Origin: Phascolarctobacterium sp. | Lineage (GTDB): Bacteria; Bacillota; Negativicutes; Acidaminococcales; Acidaminococcaceae | Length of the DNA stretch: 13,623 nt | Direction of reading: 5' to 3' | NCBI GenBank assembly: GCA_024405645.1 | Contig: JAKSOJ010000013.1 | Coordinates: forward strand, 1 to 13,623 | Part shown: positions 1 through 7,672 of the stretch, piece after piece | How the letters are laid out: each line of letters starts with the position of its first letter | Numbering within the stretch: position 1 is the first letter of the stretch | Program-made: the position numbers and the translations under genes | The notes under the pieces: model-generated | The model's input: only the letters and a program-made list of their open reading frames with translations | What the model was told of the DNA's origin: nothing | The model's database searches: none

Positions 1-12
1 GAGGTGATTACA

Positions 13-342
13 ATGACAACTTGTCCTGAAGAAGTTATTTACATTGGCAATTATAAAAATAAATTTGTTACGTATATGGATCTCTTTGCACTCAAATCTC
101 GTGAACCTGCAAGGGGAGAGATTCGCAACCTAGAAAGCGACCTTTATGATTCTCGTATGGATCTTAAAAATAAGCTTAATTTTGATGATGCCAAGGTTGC
201 AACTGTCCAAGAAAAAGCTTTGAAGGAATTCCTCTTGAACCATGAAGTAACATATGTTGAAAAACTCAGAATAATACTTTTTTTCGGCATGATGAAATAT
301 GCTGGAGAAATAGAGAATTTGAAGACAATTTTAGACCTTTAA
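13..342 (+). CDS. Small hypothetical protein (109 aa)
   Basis: This is a complete small open reading frame that I do not recognise. I chose the ATG at 13 because a GAGGTG ribosome binding site lies at 1-6 with a 6-nt spacer; the in-frame GTG at 4 is part of that site and so is an unlikely start. The product is rich in charged residues and looks mostly helical. It has one short hydrophobic patch near residues 85-94 (KLRIILFFGM), no signal peptide and no convincing membrane span. It has a single cysteine (C4) and no catalytic motif I can name. The gene is followed by an intrinsic terminator seven bases after its stop, so it is the last gene of an upstream unit that is not visible here and is transcriptionally separate from rnj. 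That it is a real gene is well supported by its ribosome binding site, coding length and terminator; its function is unknown. Confidence 0.75.
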   Translation: MTTCPEEVIYIGNYKNKFVTYMDLFALKSREPARGEIRNLESDLYDSRMDLKNKLNFDDAKVATVQEKALKEFLLNHEVTYVEKLRIILFFGMMKYAGEIENLKTILDL

Positions 343-348
343 TTACGT

Positions 349-376
349 AAAAAGCCTTGATTTTCAAGGCTTTTTT
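349..376 (+). terminator. Intrinsic (Rho-independent) terminator
   Basis: A perfect 12-bp inverted repeat (349-360 pairs with 364-375, core GCCTTGA/TCAAGGC) closes a TTT loop and runs into a T tract. It ends the transcript of the small upstream gene. The A-rich left arm means it could also work on the opposite strand, but no gene faces it from the right. Confidence 0.9.
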
Positions 377-398
377 CATTTTTATTTATGGGGGAAAT

Positions 399-427
399 TT
401 GTAAAAATTACTAAAATGAGGTATAAT
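399..427 (+). promoter_or_regulatory. Predicted sigma-A promoter for the rnj operon
   Basis: A TTGTAA -35 box (399-404) and a perfect TATAAT -10 box (422-427) are separated by exactly 17 nt. The promoter lies in the gap between the terminator of the preceding gene and rnj. Transcription would start near 433-435, giving an untranslated leader of about 145 nt before the TTG start of rnj. It is the only strong promoter I can see in the window, so it probably drives the long downstream gene series. Confidence 0.8.
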
Positions 428-452
428 AAAGTGTCATACTATTTGAAAGTAT

Positions 453-470
453 AGGTAAGTAATTTTACCT
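453..470 (+). other. Small hairpin in the rnj leader
   Basis: AGGTAA (453-458) pairs perfectly with TTACCT (465-470) around a 6-nt loop. A weaker 5-bp hairpin (436-440 with 448-452) lies just upstream, near the predicted transcript start. Neither is followed by a T tract, so they are not terminators. They may be stabilising or regulatory 5' structures, or chance in AT-rich sequence. Confidence 0.35.
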
Positions 471-508
471 TCACTTAAAACGTTATTTTTAGGTTCAATT
501 TCTACGCT

Positions 509-535
509 AAATTCCTTTCTGGCTGCTCGGAATTT
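509..535 (+). other. Hairpin in the rnj leader upstream of the ribosome binding site
   Basis: AAATTCC (509-515) pairs perfectly with GGAATTT (529-535) around a 13-nt loop. It lies about 30 nt upstream of the AGGAGGTG ribosome binding site. It has no T tract and leaves the ribosome binding site free, so a role in RNA stability or protein binding is more likely than attenuation. No riboswitch or T-box motif was recognised. Confidence 0.4.
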
Positions 536-566
536 TGGTCAGAGAGTTATGTAAAAAGATTAAAAT

Positions 567-574
567 AGGAGGTG
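567..574 (+). promoter_or_regulatory. Ribosome binding site that fixes the rnj TTG start
   Basis: AGGAGGTG is a near-perfect anti-16S match, 5 nt before a TTG at 580. The upstream in-frame TTG at 535 has no such site, and the later ATG at 592 is too far away (17 nt). This site therefore decides the start. Confidence 0.85.
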
Positions 575-579
575 GAACT

Positions 580-2244
580 TTGGCTAAGCAAATGAACAAA
601 GTCCAGATCATCCCTTTGGGTGGTTTGGGTGAAATTGGTAAAAACATGACGGCTTTTCGTTATGCAGATGACATTATTTTGATAGACGCAGGTTTGATGT
701 TCCCTGAGGACGAAATGTTGGGCATTGACCTTGTAATCCCAGATTTTCAGTATTTAATCGACAATAAAGAAAAAGTTCGTGGCATTTTCATAACCCATGG
801 TCATGAGGACCATATTGGTGCTCTGCCCTTTGTCATGAAGCAAATCGATTGCCTGGTTTATGGTACTCCTTTGACTCTTGGAATTGTAAAGAGCCACTTG
901 GAAGAACATGGTATTAGTGACCAAAACCTGGTTACCATTAAACCTGGAGATATTATCAACGCAGGCTATTTCCGCATGGATTTCATGCGTGTAAATCATA
1001 GTATTCCCGATGCTATTGCTATTGCAGTAAATACTCCTATTGGTACCATAATCCATACAGGTGACTTTAAAATTGACCATACTCCTGTAGATGGTCAGGT
1101 TACAGATTTCTCCAAATTTGCAGATTATGGTGACAAAGGTGTGCTTTGTCTCATGGCAGACAGTACTAACGCAGACAGACCTGGCTTCACTCCTAGTGAA
1201 AAGGAAGTAGGCAAGACCTTCGAAGATGAGTTCCGATATGCTAAGCATCGTATTATCGTAGCAACCTTCTCCTCTAATGTGCATCGTATTCAACAGGTTA
1301 TTAATACAGCCGTAAAATATGGTCGTAAAATTGCAGTGCTTGGACGCAGCATGGTTAATGTTGTAAATATCGCTTTGGAACTTGGTTATCTACAATGTCC
1401 AGAGGGACAAATGATTGATATCGATGAGACTAGAAACTACACTCCTGATAAGCTTGTAATTATCACCACTGGTTCTCAAGGCGAACCCATGAGTGCTCTT
1501 ACTCGTATGAGTACCTCTGACCATCGCAAGGTGGATATTTGTCCTGGTGATACTGTAATAATCAGTGCAACTCCCATTCCTGGTAACGAAAAACTCGTTT
1601 CCAAGACTATCGATAATCTCATTAAGCTTGGAGCAGATGTTATTTACGAAAAGTCTAACGGCGTACACGTATCTGGACATGCTAGTCAGGAAGAAATGAA
1701 GCTCATGCAAAATTTGGTCCGTCCAAAATACTTCATCCCTGTGCATGGTGAATTCAGACATTTGGTTAAGCATGCTAAATTAGCAGAAAGCATGGGTGTT
1801 CCCAAAGAGAATATCGTTATTGGTGAGAACGGTTCTATTATCGAAATGACCAAGGATGATATTCGCATTGTTGGCAAAGTTCAATCTGGTCGAATTTTAA
1901 TAGATGGTTTAGGGGTTGGCGACGTTGGCAATATCGTTTTAAGAGATCGTCGTCAATTATCCCAAGATGGTATTATGATTGTTGTTGTAACTGTGGACAG
2001 TGAGGACTGCCACGTTATTGCTGGTCCTGATATTGTATCCCGTGGCTTTGTTTATGTTCGAGAGGCAGAAGGCCTCATGGACGAAGCAAAAGAAAAAGTA
2101 CAAATCGCTTTAGATAAATGTGAAGATCAAGGTATTACTGATTGGGCAACCATGAAGGGCATGGTTCGAGATTCTCTTGGCAAATTCTTGTATGAGAAAA
2201 CTCGTCGTCGTCCCATGATTCTTCCAATCATTATGGAAGTTTAA
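580..2244 (+). CDS. rnj: Ribonuclease J
   Basis: RNase J is a metallo-beta-lactamase/beta-CASP ribonuclease with 5'-3' exonuclease and endonuclease activity, a central enzyme of mRNA decay and RNA maturation in Gram-positive bacteria. Starting at TTG 580 the protein is 554 aa, almost the same as Bacillus RNase J1 (555 aa). It has the N-terminal GGLGEIGKN (14-22), the zinc-binding HGHEDH (73-78), H140 in NHSIPDA, D162 in GDFK, the beta-CASP signature TGSQGEP (297-303), SGHAS (365-369) and PVHGE with H389, then a C-terminal domain. The full HxHxDH motif points to a catalytically active J1-type enzyme rather than the J2 type, whose motif is degenerate. It is the first gene after the promoter, and ftsK follows 15 nt after its stop. 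It probably acts in the cytoplasm with partners such as the DEAD-box helicase encoded downstream; that partnership is inferred. Confidence 0.97.
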   Translation: MAKQMNKVQIIPLGGLGEIGKNMTAFRYADDIILIDAGLMFPEDEMLGIDLVIPDFQYLIDNKEKVRGIFITHGHEDHIGALPFVMKQIDCLVYGTPLTLGIVKSHLEEHGISDQNLVTIKPGDIINAGYFRMDFMRVNHSIPDAIAIAVNTPIGTIIHTGDFKIDHTPVDGQVTDFSKFADYGDKGVLCLMADSTNADRPGFTPSEKEVGKTFEDEFRYAKHRIIVATFSSNVHRIQQVINTAVKYGRKIAVLGRSMVNVVNIALELGYLQCPEGQMIDIDETRNYTPDKLVIITTGSQGEPMSALTRMSTSDHRKVDICPGDTVIISATPIPGNEKLVSKTIDNLIKLGADVIYEKSNGVHVSGHASQEEMKLMQNLVRPKYFIPVHGEFRHLVKHAKLAESMGVPKENIVIGENGSIIEMTKDDIRIVGKVQSGRILIDGLGVGDVGNIVLRDRRQLSQDGIMIVVVTVDSEDCHVIAGPDIVSRGFVYVREAEGLMDEAKEKVQIALDKCEDQGITDWATMKGMVRDSLGKFLYEKTRRRPMILPIIMEV

Positions 2245-2247
2245 TCC

Positions 2248-2253
2248 GAGGTG
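2248..2253 (+). promoter_or_regulatory. Ribosome binding site for the ftsK TTG start
   Basis: GAGGTG lies 6 nt before the TTG at 2260, within the 15-nt rnj-ftsK gap. It supports TTG as the genuine start codon of ftsK; no ATG is suitably placed. Confidence 0.8.
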
Positions 2254-2259
2254 TAAATT

Positions 2260-4968
2260 TTGGCTAGAAAGAAAAGAGAAGTCGAAATTGAAGAGAATAT
2301 TGAAGAAGTTAAGCCTAGTAATACATGGAAGTTTGTGGGTGTTGGGTTATTTGCTTTAGGATGTCTCTTTGGGGCAAGTCTCTTAAGCTCTGCTCCAGAA
2401 GACACATTGAACCTTTTCTACAAGCTAGAAGCCTTGCTTTTCGGCAAAATGGCTTTTGTACTTCCTCTTGTGTTCATTGCTTGCGGCTTGAAGCTCATGC
2501 TTTCCAAGAAGCTTGGTTATTTCAATAGATTCGTTTGGGGTTCTGTACTAATGCTCCTTTGCCTGTTAGGTATGAGTCATTTGTTCTTTGCTCCTAATGA
2601 AGCTAGTGCTATCGAAACCTGGCAAAGAGGGGGAGGCTTCTTTGGTGCGATGATCATCAAAGCTTTGGGAGGTATTGCTGGAGAAACTGCTACTGGTATT
2701 GCTTTAGCAATTATTTTCGTTGTAGCGCTTCTCGTTGTTTTGCCTCTGAGCGTTTTTGCTATGGTGCTTGGCTCTTTGTGGAACAAAATCACCAGCCTTT
2801 TTAAGAGTGATGACGATGAAGATGATGACGATGATCCTAAGGGTACTTATATTAATCGTGAAAAGCCTAGAACTAGAGAAGATAAACCAGTTTATAGCGA
2901 ACCTAAACGCATTACAGTTAATGACAACGAAGGCTTGAATCCTCGAGATATCTATCATAGCAGTGAGTTTGATTCCTTTAACGAGGGCATAAAAAAAGAA
3001 TCTGCTTATAAAAAGGTTTTAAACTTTGGTAAAACAGGTACTTATGATGATATCAAGGAAGAAATTCATGAGGATCCTGTACAAATTCCTGAATGGGAAG
3101 AGGGAACTGGTAATAAAGCTCCCCGCAGTCAATGGGATGAAAAGAAGAATATCTCCCAGGGTCGCATTATCCATTGGGAGGATTTGGCAAAAGAGCAAGA
3201 GGCTAAAAAGGCTGCTCAAGCTCAAGAGCCTGTTAATGCTTCCCAAGAATATGCTATTGGAACATCCTCTGGCGATGGTGTAATTACTAATTTCTATAAA
3301 GAAGAGGAAACTAATACCCCCGTGGAAAATGTGGTTCCAATTACTCCTGAAGTGCAGGTAACTGAACCTGAACTGGAGCCAGAACCTGAAAAACCTGTTA
3401 GCATTACTATTGAAGATAGTGCCGATAAAATCGAAGGTCCTGTTCTGACTGAGGCAGAAGCCAAGGCTCAAGAGGAACAAAAGGCTGTGCAAGCAAAACC
3501 GCAAAGTAAATACATCAAACCTCCTGTTAGTCTTTTGAATCCTCCTGTGAGAGCGGATAGAGCTAGTTGGGAACAAGGTGTAAAGGAACAATGTGGTGTC
3601 TTGGAAAAGACTTTGGCAGATTTCAAGGTTAAGGCGAAGGTTATCAACGTAACTCGTGGTCCTTCTGTAACTCGTTTCGAGCTAGAACCTGCTGCTGGTG
3701 TAAAAGTTGCAAGCATTGTTAATTTGGCAGATGATATTGCTCTTAGACTTGCTGCAAGTGGTGTACGTATCGAAGCTCCTATTCCTGGTAAATCTGCAGT
3801 AGGTATCGAGGCACCTAACCTGAAAAACGACATGGTAGCTTTCCGTGAAGTTGTAGATACCGATGTGGTTAAGAAAGATCCTTCTAGACTGGCAATTGGT
3901 CTTGGCAAGAATATTTCCGGAGATATTATCAGCGCGGATTTGGGTAAAATGCCACATACTTTGATTGCAGGTTCAACTGGTAGTGGTAAATCCGTATGCG
4001 TTAACACTATTATTGCAGGCTTGCTCTATAAGGCAAGTCCTGAAGAAGTAAAACTAATCCTCGTCGATCCTAAGGTTGTAGAGCTTTCCAACTATAATGG
4101 TATTCCGCATCTGTTAACTCCTGTTGTAACAGATCCCAAGAAAGCAGCATCTGCTCTTCGTTGGGGTGTTAATGAAATGGAAAGACGTTATCAGCTCTTT
4201 GCTGATAATCATGTTAGAGAAATTACCTCCTATAACAAGAAGGACGATGTGGAAAAGCTGCCCTACATTGTAATTATCATCGACGAATTAGCAGATTTGA
4301 TGATGGTTGCTAAGGTGGACGTAGAAGAAGCAATTTTGCGACTAGCGCAAAAGGCTCGTGCCTGTGGTATCCATTTAATTTTGGCTACACAAAGACCTTC
4401 TGTTGACGTTATTACTGGTATCGTTAAAGCTAATATTCCTTCTCGTGTAGCATTTGCTGTATCCAGCCAAACAGACTCTCGTACTATTTTGGATGGTTCT
4501 GGTGCAGAAAAACTCCTTGGTAAAGGCGATATGCTTTTCAAGCCTGTAGGAGTTAATACTCCTATGCGTGTCCAAGGTGCATTCGTTACCGATGAAGAGC
4601 TAGCGAAGATTGTAGACTTTGTAAAACAACAAGGTATTGCAACAGAATACAATGAAGAGGTTACCAAGGTTGAGCTTTCTTCTGATAAAGAAAAGGATAA
4701 GGCAGCTCCTCAAGAAGCTAGTGGAGAGGCAGCTAATGATGGCCCTGTAGAGGATGCTCTGTTCGAAGATGCATTAAGACTTGTTCTCGATACTGGACAA
4801 GTTTCCAGTTCCATGTTGCAAAGAAGGTTTAGAATTGGCTATACAAGAGCTGCTCGTTTGGTGGATACCTTTGAAGAGCTTGGTATTGTAGGTCAATCCG
4901 TAGGGGCAAAGCCTCGTGAAGTTATTATGTCTCGACAAGAGGTTGAAGAAAGATTCTTGAACCACTAA
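2260..4968 (+). CDS. ftsK: DNA translocase FtsK/SpoIIIE
   Basis: This is a membrane-anchored, ATP-driven DNA pump that moves chromosomal DNA through the closing septum. The 902-aa product has hydrophobic segments near residues 23-43, 63-81, 90-110 and 145-172, with a further weak one at about 126-140. Next come an acidic run (DDDEDDDDD, 184-192) and a low-complexity, Pro/Glu/Lys-rich linker to about 420. The alpha domain (about 434-530) precedes the RecA-like motor, with Walker A GSTGSGKS (571-578), Walker B IIIDE (D675, E676) and the family-typical [12 protein letters not shown] region. The C-terminal winged-helix gamma domain (about 832-897) normally reads polar KOPS sequences and contacts XerD. 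It starts at TTG behind GAGGTG. The position after rnj matches the rnjB-spoIIIE arrangement in Bacillus. Whether it serves vegetative division, sporulation or both cannot be told from this window. Confidence 0.96.
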   Translation: MARKKREVEIEENIEEVKPSNTWKFVGVGLFALGCLFGASLLSSAPEDTLNLFYKLEALLFGKMAFVLPLVFIACGLKLMLSKKLGYFNRFVWGSVLMLLCLLGMSHLFFAPNEASAIETWQRGGGFFGAMIIKALGGIAGETATGIALAIIFVVALLVVLPLSVFAMVLGSLWNKITSLFKSDDDEDDDDDPKGTYINREKPRTREDKPVYSEPKRITVNDNEGLNPRDIYHSSEFDSFNEGIKKESAYKKVLNFGKTGTYDDIKEEIHEDPVQIPEWEEGTGNKAPRSQWDEKKNISQGRIIHWEDLAKEQEAKKAAQAQEPVNASQEYAIGTSSGDGVITNFYKEEETNTPVENVVPITPEVQVTEPELEPEPEKPVSITIEDSADKIEGPVLTEAEAKAQEEQKAVQAKPQSKYIKPPVSLLNPPVRADRASWEQGVKEQCGVLEKTLADFKVKAKVINVTRGPSVTRFELEPAAGVKVASIVNLADDIALRLAASGVRIEAPIPGKSAVGIEAPNLKNDMVAFREVVDTDVVKKDPSRLAIGLGKNISGDIISADLGKMPHTLIAGSTGSGKSVCVNTIIAGLLYKASPEEVKLILVDPKVVELSNYNGIPHLLTPVVTDPKKAASALRWGVNEMERRYQLFADNHVREITSYNKKDDVEKLPYIVIIIDELADLMMVAKVDVEEAILRLAQKARACGIHLILATQRPSVDVITGIVKANIPSRVAFAVSSQTDSRTILDGSGAEKLLGKGDMLFKPVGVNTPMRVQGAFVTDEELAKIVDFVKQQGIATEYNEEVTKVELSSDKEKDKAAPQEASGEAANDGPVEDALFEDALRLVLDTGQVSSSMLQRRFRIGYTRAARLVDTFEELGIVGQSVGAKPREVIMSRQEVEERFLNH

Positions 4969-4980
4969 AGGAAAGATAAA

Positions 4981-5775
4981 ATGGATAATGAATTAGATAT
5001 TCAAGTTAATGAAGAAGTTTCTGTAGGTACAATCCTGCGTAGAGCAAGAAATGCCAAGAACATTTCTTTAGAGCAAGCTGAAAATGATACCAGAATTCGC
5101 ATGGATTATTTGAAGGCTTTGGAAACGGATGACTATGACAAGCTTCCTGGAGAAACCTTTTTAAAGGGTATGATTCGTACCTATGGTAACTATCTTGGTT
5201 TAGATGGCTTGGAACTAGTACAACAATACAAGGCTTCTCATACTGGTCAAACTCGTGCTCAAATGGCAACTCAAGGCATTCGTGAGGCTGAATCCGTACG
5301 CATGAACGTACAACTCAAAACTCAACGTGATGTTGGTAGTGGTACTGGTCGCTTTGAAATGCCTAAAATTAACCTAGGTGTAGTATTTGCTGGTGTTGCT
5401 CTGTTGGCAATCATTGGCATTGGCTATTTTGCTGTTCCAAAGGTTATTGCCTGGATGAACACTCCAAAAGATGCAGTAACCGAAACTGTAGCAGGAAAAG
5501 ATACTGGTGCTGTAAAGGTTGAAGAAACAAAGGTTGATGGTTTTGTTGTAGAAGTCGAAGCCATTGATAAATGCTGGTTTGAGGCCTATGGGGATGGCAG
5601 AGAAATGGCATCCGTTATGCTTTATGCTGGCGACAAAAAGAAACTTGAAGCCAAGGACAAGATTCGTCTTAAATTTGGCAATATGAGTGCTTGCAAAGTT
5701 ACTGTTAACGGCAAGCCTGAAGCCCTTGAGGGTATTAAAGGTGTTCACACCTTAGAGTATTCTAAAGATAAATAA
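4981..5775 (+). CDS. rodZ: RodZ-like cell-shape protein (HTH, one TM, RodZ C-terminal domain)
   Basis: This is a 264-aa bitopic membrane protein with RodZ architecture. It has a cytoplasmic Xre-like helix-turn-helix domain (about 14-84, beginning VGTILRRARNAKNISLEQA and including the RMDYLKALE and FLKGMIRTYGNYLGLD family signatures). A basic, polar linker leads to one transmembrane helix at about 132-152, then an extracytoplasmic beta-rich domain of the DUF4115 type (about 186-262, with DKCWFEAYGDG). RodZ links the MreB cytoskeleton to the wall-elongation machinery; the HTH binds MreB in characterised members, although it looks like a DNA-binding fold. The ATG at 4981 follows an AAAGGA site with 8-nt spacing, 12 nt after ftsK. 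It is equivalent to ymfM near spoIIIE in Bacillus. Two cysteines (C198, C238) lie in the outer domain; whether they pair is unknown. Confidence 0.87.
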   Translation: MDNELDIQVNEEVSVGTILRRARNAKNISLEQAENDTRIRMDYLKALETDDYDKLPGETFLKGMIRTYGNYLGLDGLELVQQYKASHTGQTRAQMATQGIREAESVRMNVQLKTQRDVGSGTGRFEMPKINLGVVFAGVALLAIIGIGYFAVPKVIAWMNTPKDAVTETVAGKDTGAVKVEETKVDGFVVEVEAIDKCWFEAYGDGREMASVMLYAGDKKKLEAKDKIRLKFGNMSACKVTVNGKPEALEGIKGVHTLEYSKDK

Positions 5776-5790
5776 TTTCGGAGATTATAT

Positions 5791-7644
5791 ATGAAGCAAT
5801 TTTTGCCCATTACTCGTGAGGAAATGCTTGCACGAGGTTGGGACGAATTAGATTTTTTATTCATAAGTGGTGATGCCTATGTTGACCATCCAAGCTTTGG
5901 TCCTGCAGTGATTTGCCGTGTGCTAGAATCTCAGGGCTACAAGGTGGGATTGCTTTGTCAACCAGCGTGGAGAAAACCTGAAGACTTAGCTGCTTTAGGT
6001 AAACCTCGTTTGGCTGTACTTGTCAGTGGTGGTAATCTTGACAGCATGCTCTGTCATTATACTGTTGGCAAGATTGAGCGCAAGGTTGATAAATACACTC
6101 CTGGTGGAGTAGTGGGTAAAAGACCTGACCATGCAACGGCTGTTTATGCTAGCCTAGCGAAAAAGCTTTGGCCTGATTTACCAGTTATCATAGGTGGTAT
6201 AGAAGCATCCTTGAGACGCTTTGTTCACTTTGATTATTGGGAAAATAAAATTCGTCCATCAATCCTAGAGGATTCCAATGCAGATTTATTAATCTATGGT
6301 ATGGGTGAAACTCAAATCAAAGAGGTTGCAGATTATTTGGCTGGGGGAGCAAGTGTTGAGGATATGCATTATATCCGTGGCACTGCCTATCTCAGTTCAG
6401 AGTTACCTCCCGAAGAATACGTAGATATTCCTGGCTATGCAGCTATTAAAGAAGACAAGAAAAACTTCGCTATTGCCTATAAGCTGCAAAGCAAGGAGGG
6501 CGATCCTTTTTACGGAAAGCCCGTGGTACAAAAGGGTACTAGTAAATATGTTATTCAAAATCCTTCCACTTATCCCTTGGACCAAGAGGAAATGGATGCA
6601 ATTTATGATTTAGATTATATGCGCGCTTGGCATCCAAGCTATGATAAACTAGGCGGAGTTGCTGCTCTCGAAGAAGTACAGTTTAGCCTTGTATCTAGTA
6701 GAGGTTGCTTTGGTTCCTGTGCGTTTTGCGCAATTCATGCTCATCAAGGGCGTATTATCCAAGCTCGTAGTGATGAGAGCATTATCCGTGAAGCTAAAAA
6801 GTTAATTAAACTGCCTGGCTTCAAAGGTTATATTCATGACGTTGGTGGACCTACTGCAAACTTTCGTCATCCTTCCTGTCAAAAGCAGTTAAAATACGGG
6901 GTGTGCAAGGATAGGCAATGCTTGTTTCCGAGCCCCTGTCCCAATATCGATGCAGACCATAGTGCTTATGTAAAGCTGTTGCAGAAGCTTCGTGCTCTGC
7001 CTGGGGTTAAGAAGGTATTTATTAGGTCCGGTATTCGTTACGACTATTTGATGGCAGATAAAAATGATAAGTTCCTAGATGAGCTTTGTCGTAATCATAT
7101 TAGCGGTCTTTTAAAGATTGCTCCCGAACATATCGCGCCTCAGGTTTTGAGTAAGATGGGCAAGCCTGGTAAGGACGTGTATATGAAATTCATGAAGCTT
7201 TTTGCTGAAAAGAACAGAGAAATTGGCCTTTCCCAATATCTTGTTCCATATTTCATTTCTTCCCATCCTGGTTGTACTTTAAATAATGCTATTGAATTAG
7301 CAGAATTTTTAAGAGATATTCATCATCAACCAGAACAGGTGCAGGACTTTATTCCTACTCCTGGTAGCTTGGCAACTGCCATGTATTATTCTGGTTATGA
7401 CCCAAATACGGGAAATACTGTCTTTGTGCCTCGCAATCCTCATGACAAGGCAATGCAAAGGGCGTTAATGCAGTACAAATCTCCCCGTAACTATAAACTT
7501 GTATTGGAAGCACTTACTAAGGCCGGTAGAAATGATCTTATCGGTGATGGTAAGAAATGCTTGATTTCTGCTCCAGGGAAACCATCTAATCCCATTGTGA
7601 AGGGAAAATGTAAACCTGTTGACAAGAATAAAAGAAAGAAGTAA
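5791..7644 (+). CDS. ygiQ: YgiQ family (UPF0313) radical SAM protein
   Basis: This 617-aa protein belongs to the YgiQ family of radical SAM proteins, whose reaction is not established. The N-terminal Radical_SAM_N-type region (about 1-290) carries family signatures including RPDHATAVY, GGIEASLRR and DYWENKIRPSIL. The radical SAM core follows, with the [4Fe-4S] motif C306-x3-C310-x2-C313 (CFGSCAFC). A further cysteine group (C363, C372, C377, C383) could hold another metal centre. The later HISGLLKIAPEH and FIPTPGSLATAMYYSG motifs are typical of the family, and the C-terminus ends in a Lys-rich tail. It is shorter than the roughly 740-aa E. coli protein, as I recall for Firmicutes members. The ATG at 5791 follows a CGGAGA site (5779-5784), 15 nt after rodZ. 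No neighbour points to its substrate, although it lies in the same operon as a second radical SAM enzyme, RimO. Confidence 0.94.
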   Translation: MKQFLPITREEMLARGWDELDFLFISGDAYVDHPSFGPAVICRVLESQGYKVGLLCQPAWRKPEDLAALGKPRLAVLVSGGNLDSMLCHYTVGKIERKVDKYTPGGVVGKRPDHATAVYASLAKKLWPDLPVIIGGIEASLRRFVHFDYWENKIRPSILEDSNADLLIYGMGETQIKEVADYLAGGASVEDMHYIRGTAYLSSELPPEEYVDIPGYAAIKEDKKNFAIAYKLQSKEGDPFYGKPVVQKGTSKYVIQNPSTYPLDQEEMDAIYDLDYMRAWHPSYDKLGGVAALEEVQFSLVSSRGCFGSCAFCAIHAHQGRIIQARSDESIIREAKKLIKLPGFKGYIHDVGGPTANFRHPSCQKQLKYGVCKDRQCLFPSPCPNIDADHSAYVKLLQKLRALPGVKKVFIRSGIRYDYLMADKNDKFLDELCRNHISGLLKIAPEHIAPQVLSKMGKPGKDVYMKFMKLFAEKNREIGLSQYLVPYFISSHPGCTLNNAIELAEFLRDIHHQPEQVQDFIPTPGSLATAMYYSGYDPNTGNTVFVPRNPHDKAMQRALMQYKSPRNYKLVLEALTKAGRNDLIGDGKKCLISAPGKPSNPIVKGKCKPVDKNKRKK

Positions 7645-7672
7645 GAGTAAATATTAACTCATTACTACAATC

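Noticed and set aside
535..579. N-terminal extension of RNase J from the TTG at 535
   Set aside because: No ribosome binding site precedes 535. The AGGAGGTG site lies inside the extension, and the TTG at 580 gives the normal family length.
567..583. Possible T-box-like element, because GGTGGAAC resembles the T-box antiterminator core
   Set aside because: It is simply the ribosome binding site and start region of rnj. There is no terminator/antiterminator pair or specifier stem, and RNase J is not an amino-acid gene.
754..1293. Long minus-strand reading frame (179 aa) opposite rnj
   Set aside because: It lies entirely within the strongly supported rnj gene, has no ribosome binding site or recognisable motif, and its composition looks like a codon-bias shadow.
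3019..3591. 190-aa minus-strand reading frame opposite the FtsK linker
   Set aside because: It mirrors the low-complexity linker of ftsK, giving a Phe/Leu/Ser-rich product. There is no start signal or family resemblance.
7619..7647. Internal promoter for the lipoprotein gene (TTGACA with a 17-nt spacer)
   Set aside because: The -35 is perfect but the -10 candidate TAAGAG matches the consensus at only three of six positions, so it is not annotated as a feature; it is mentioned only as a finding.
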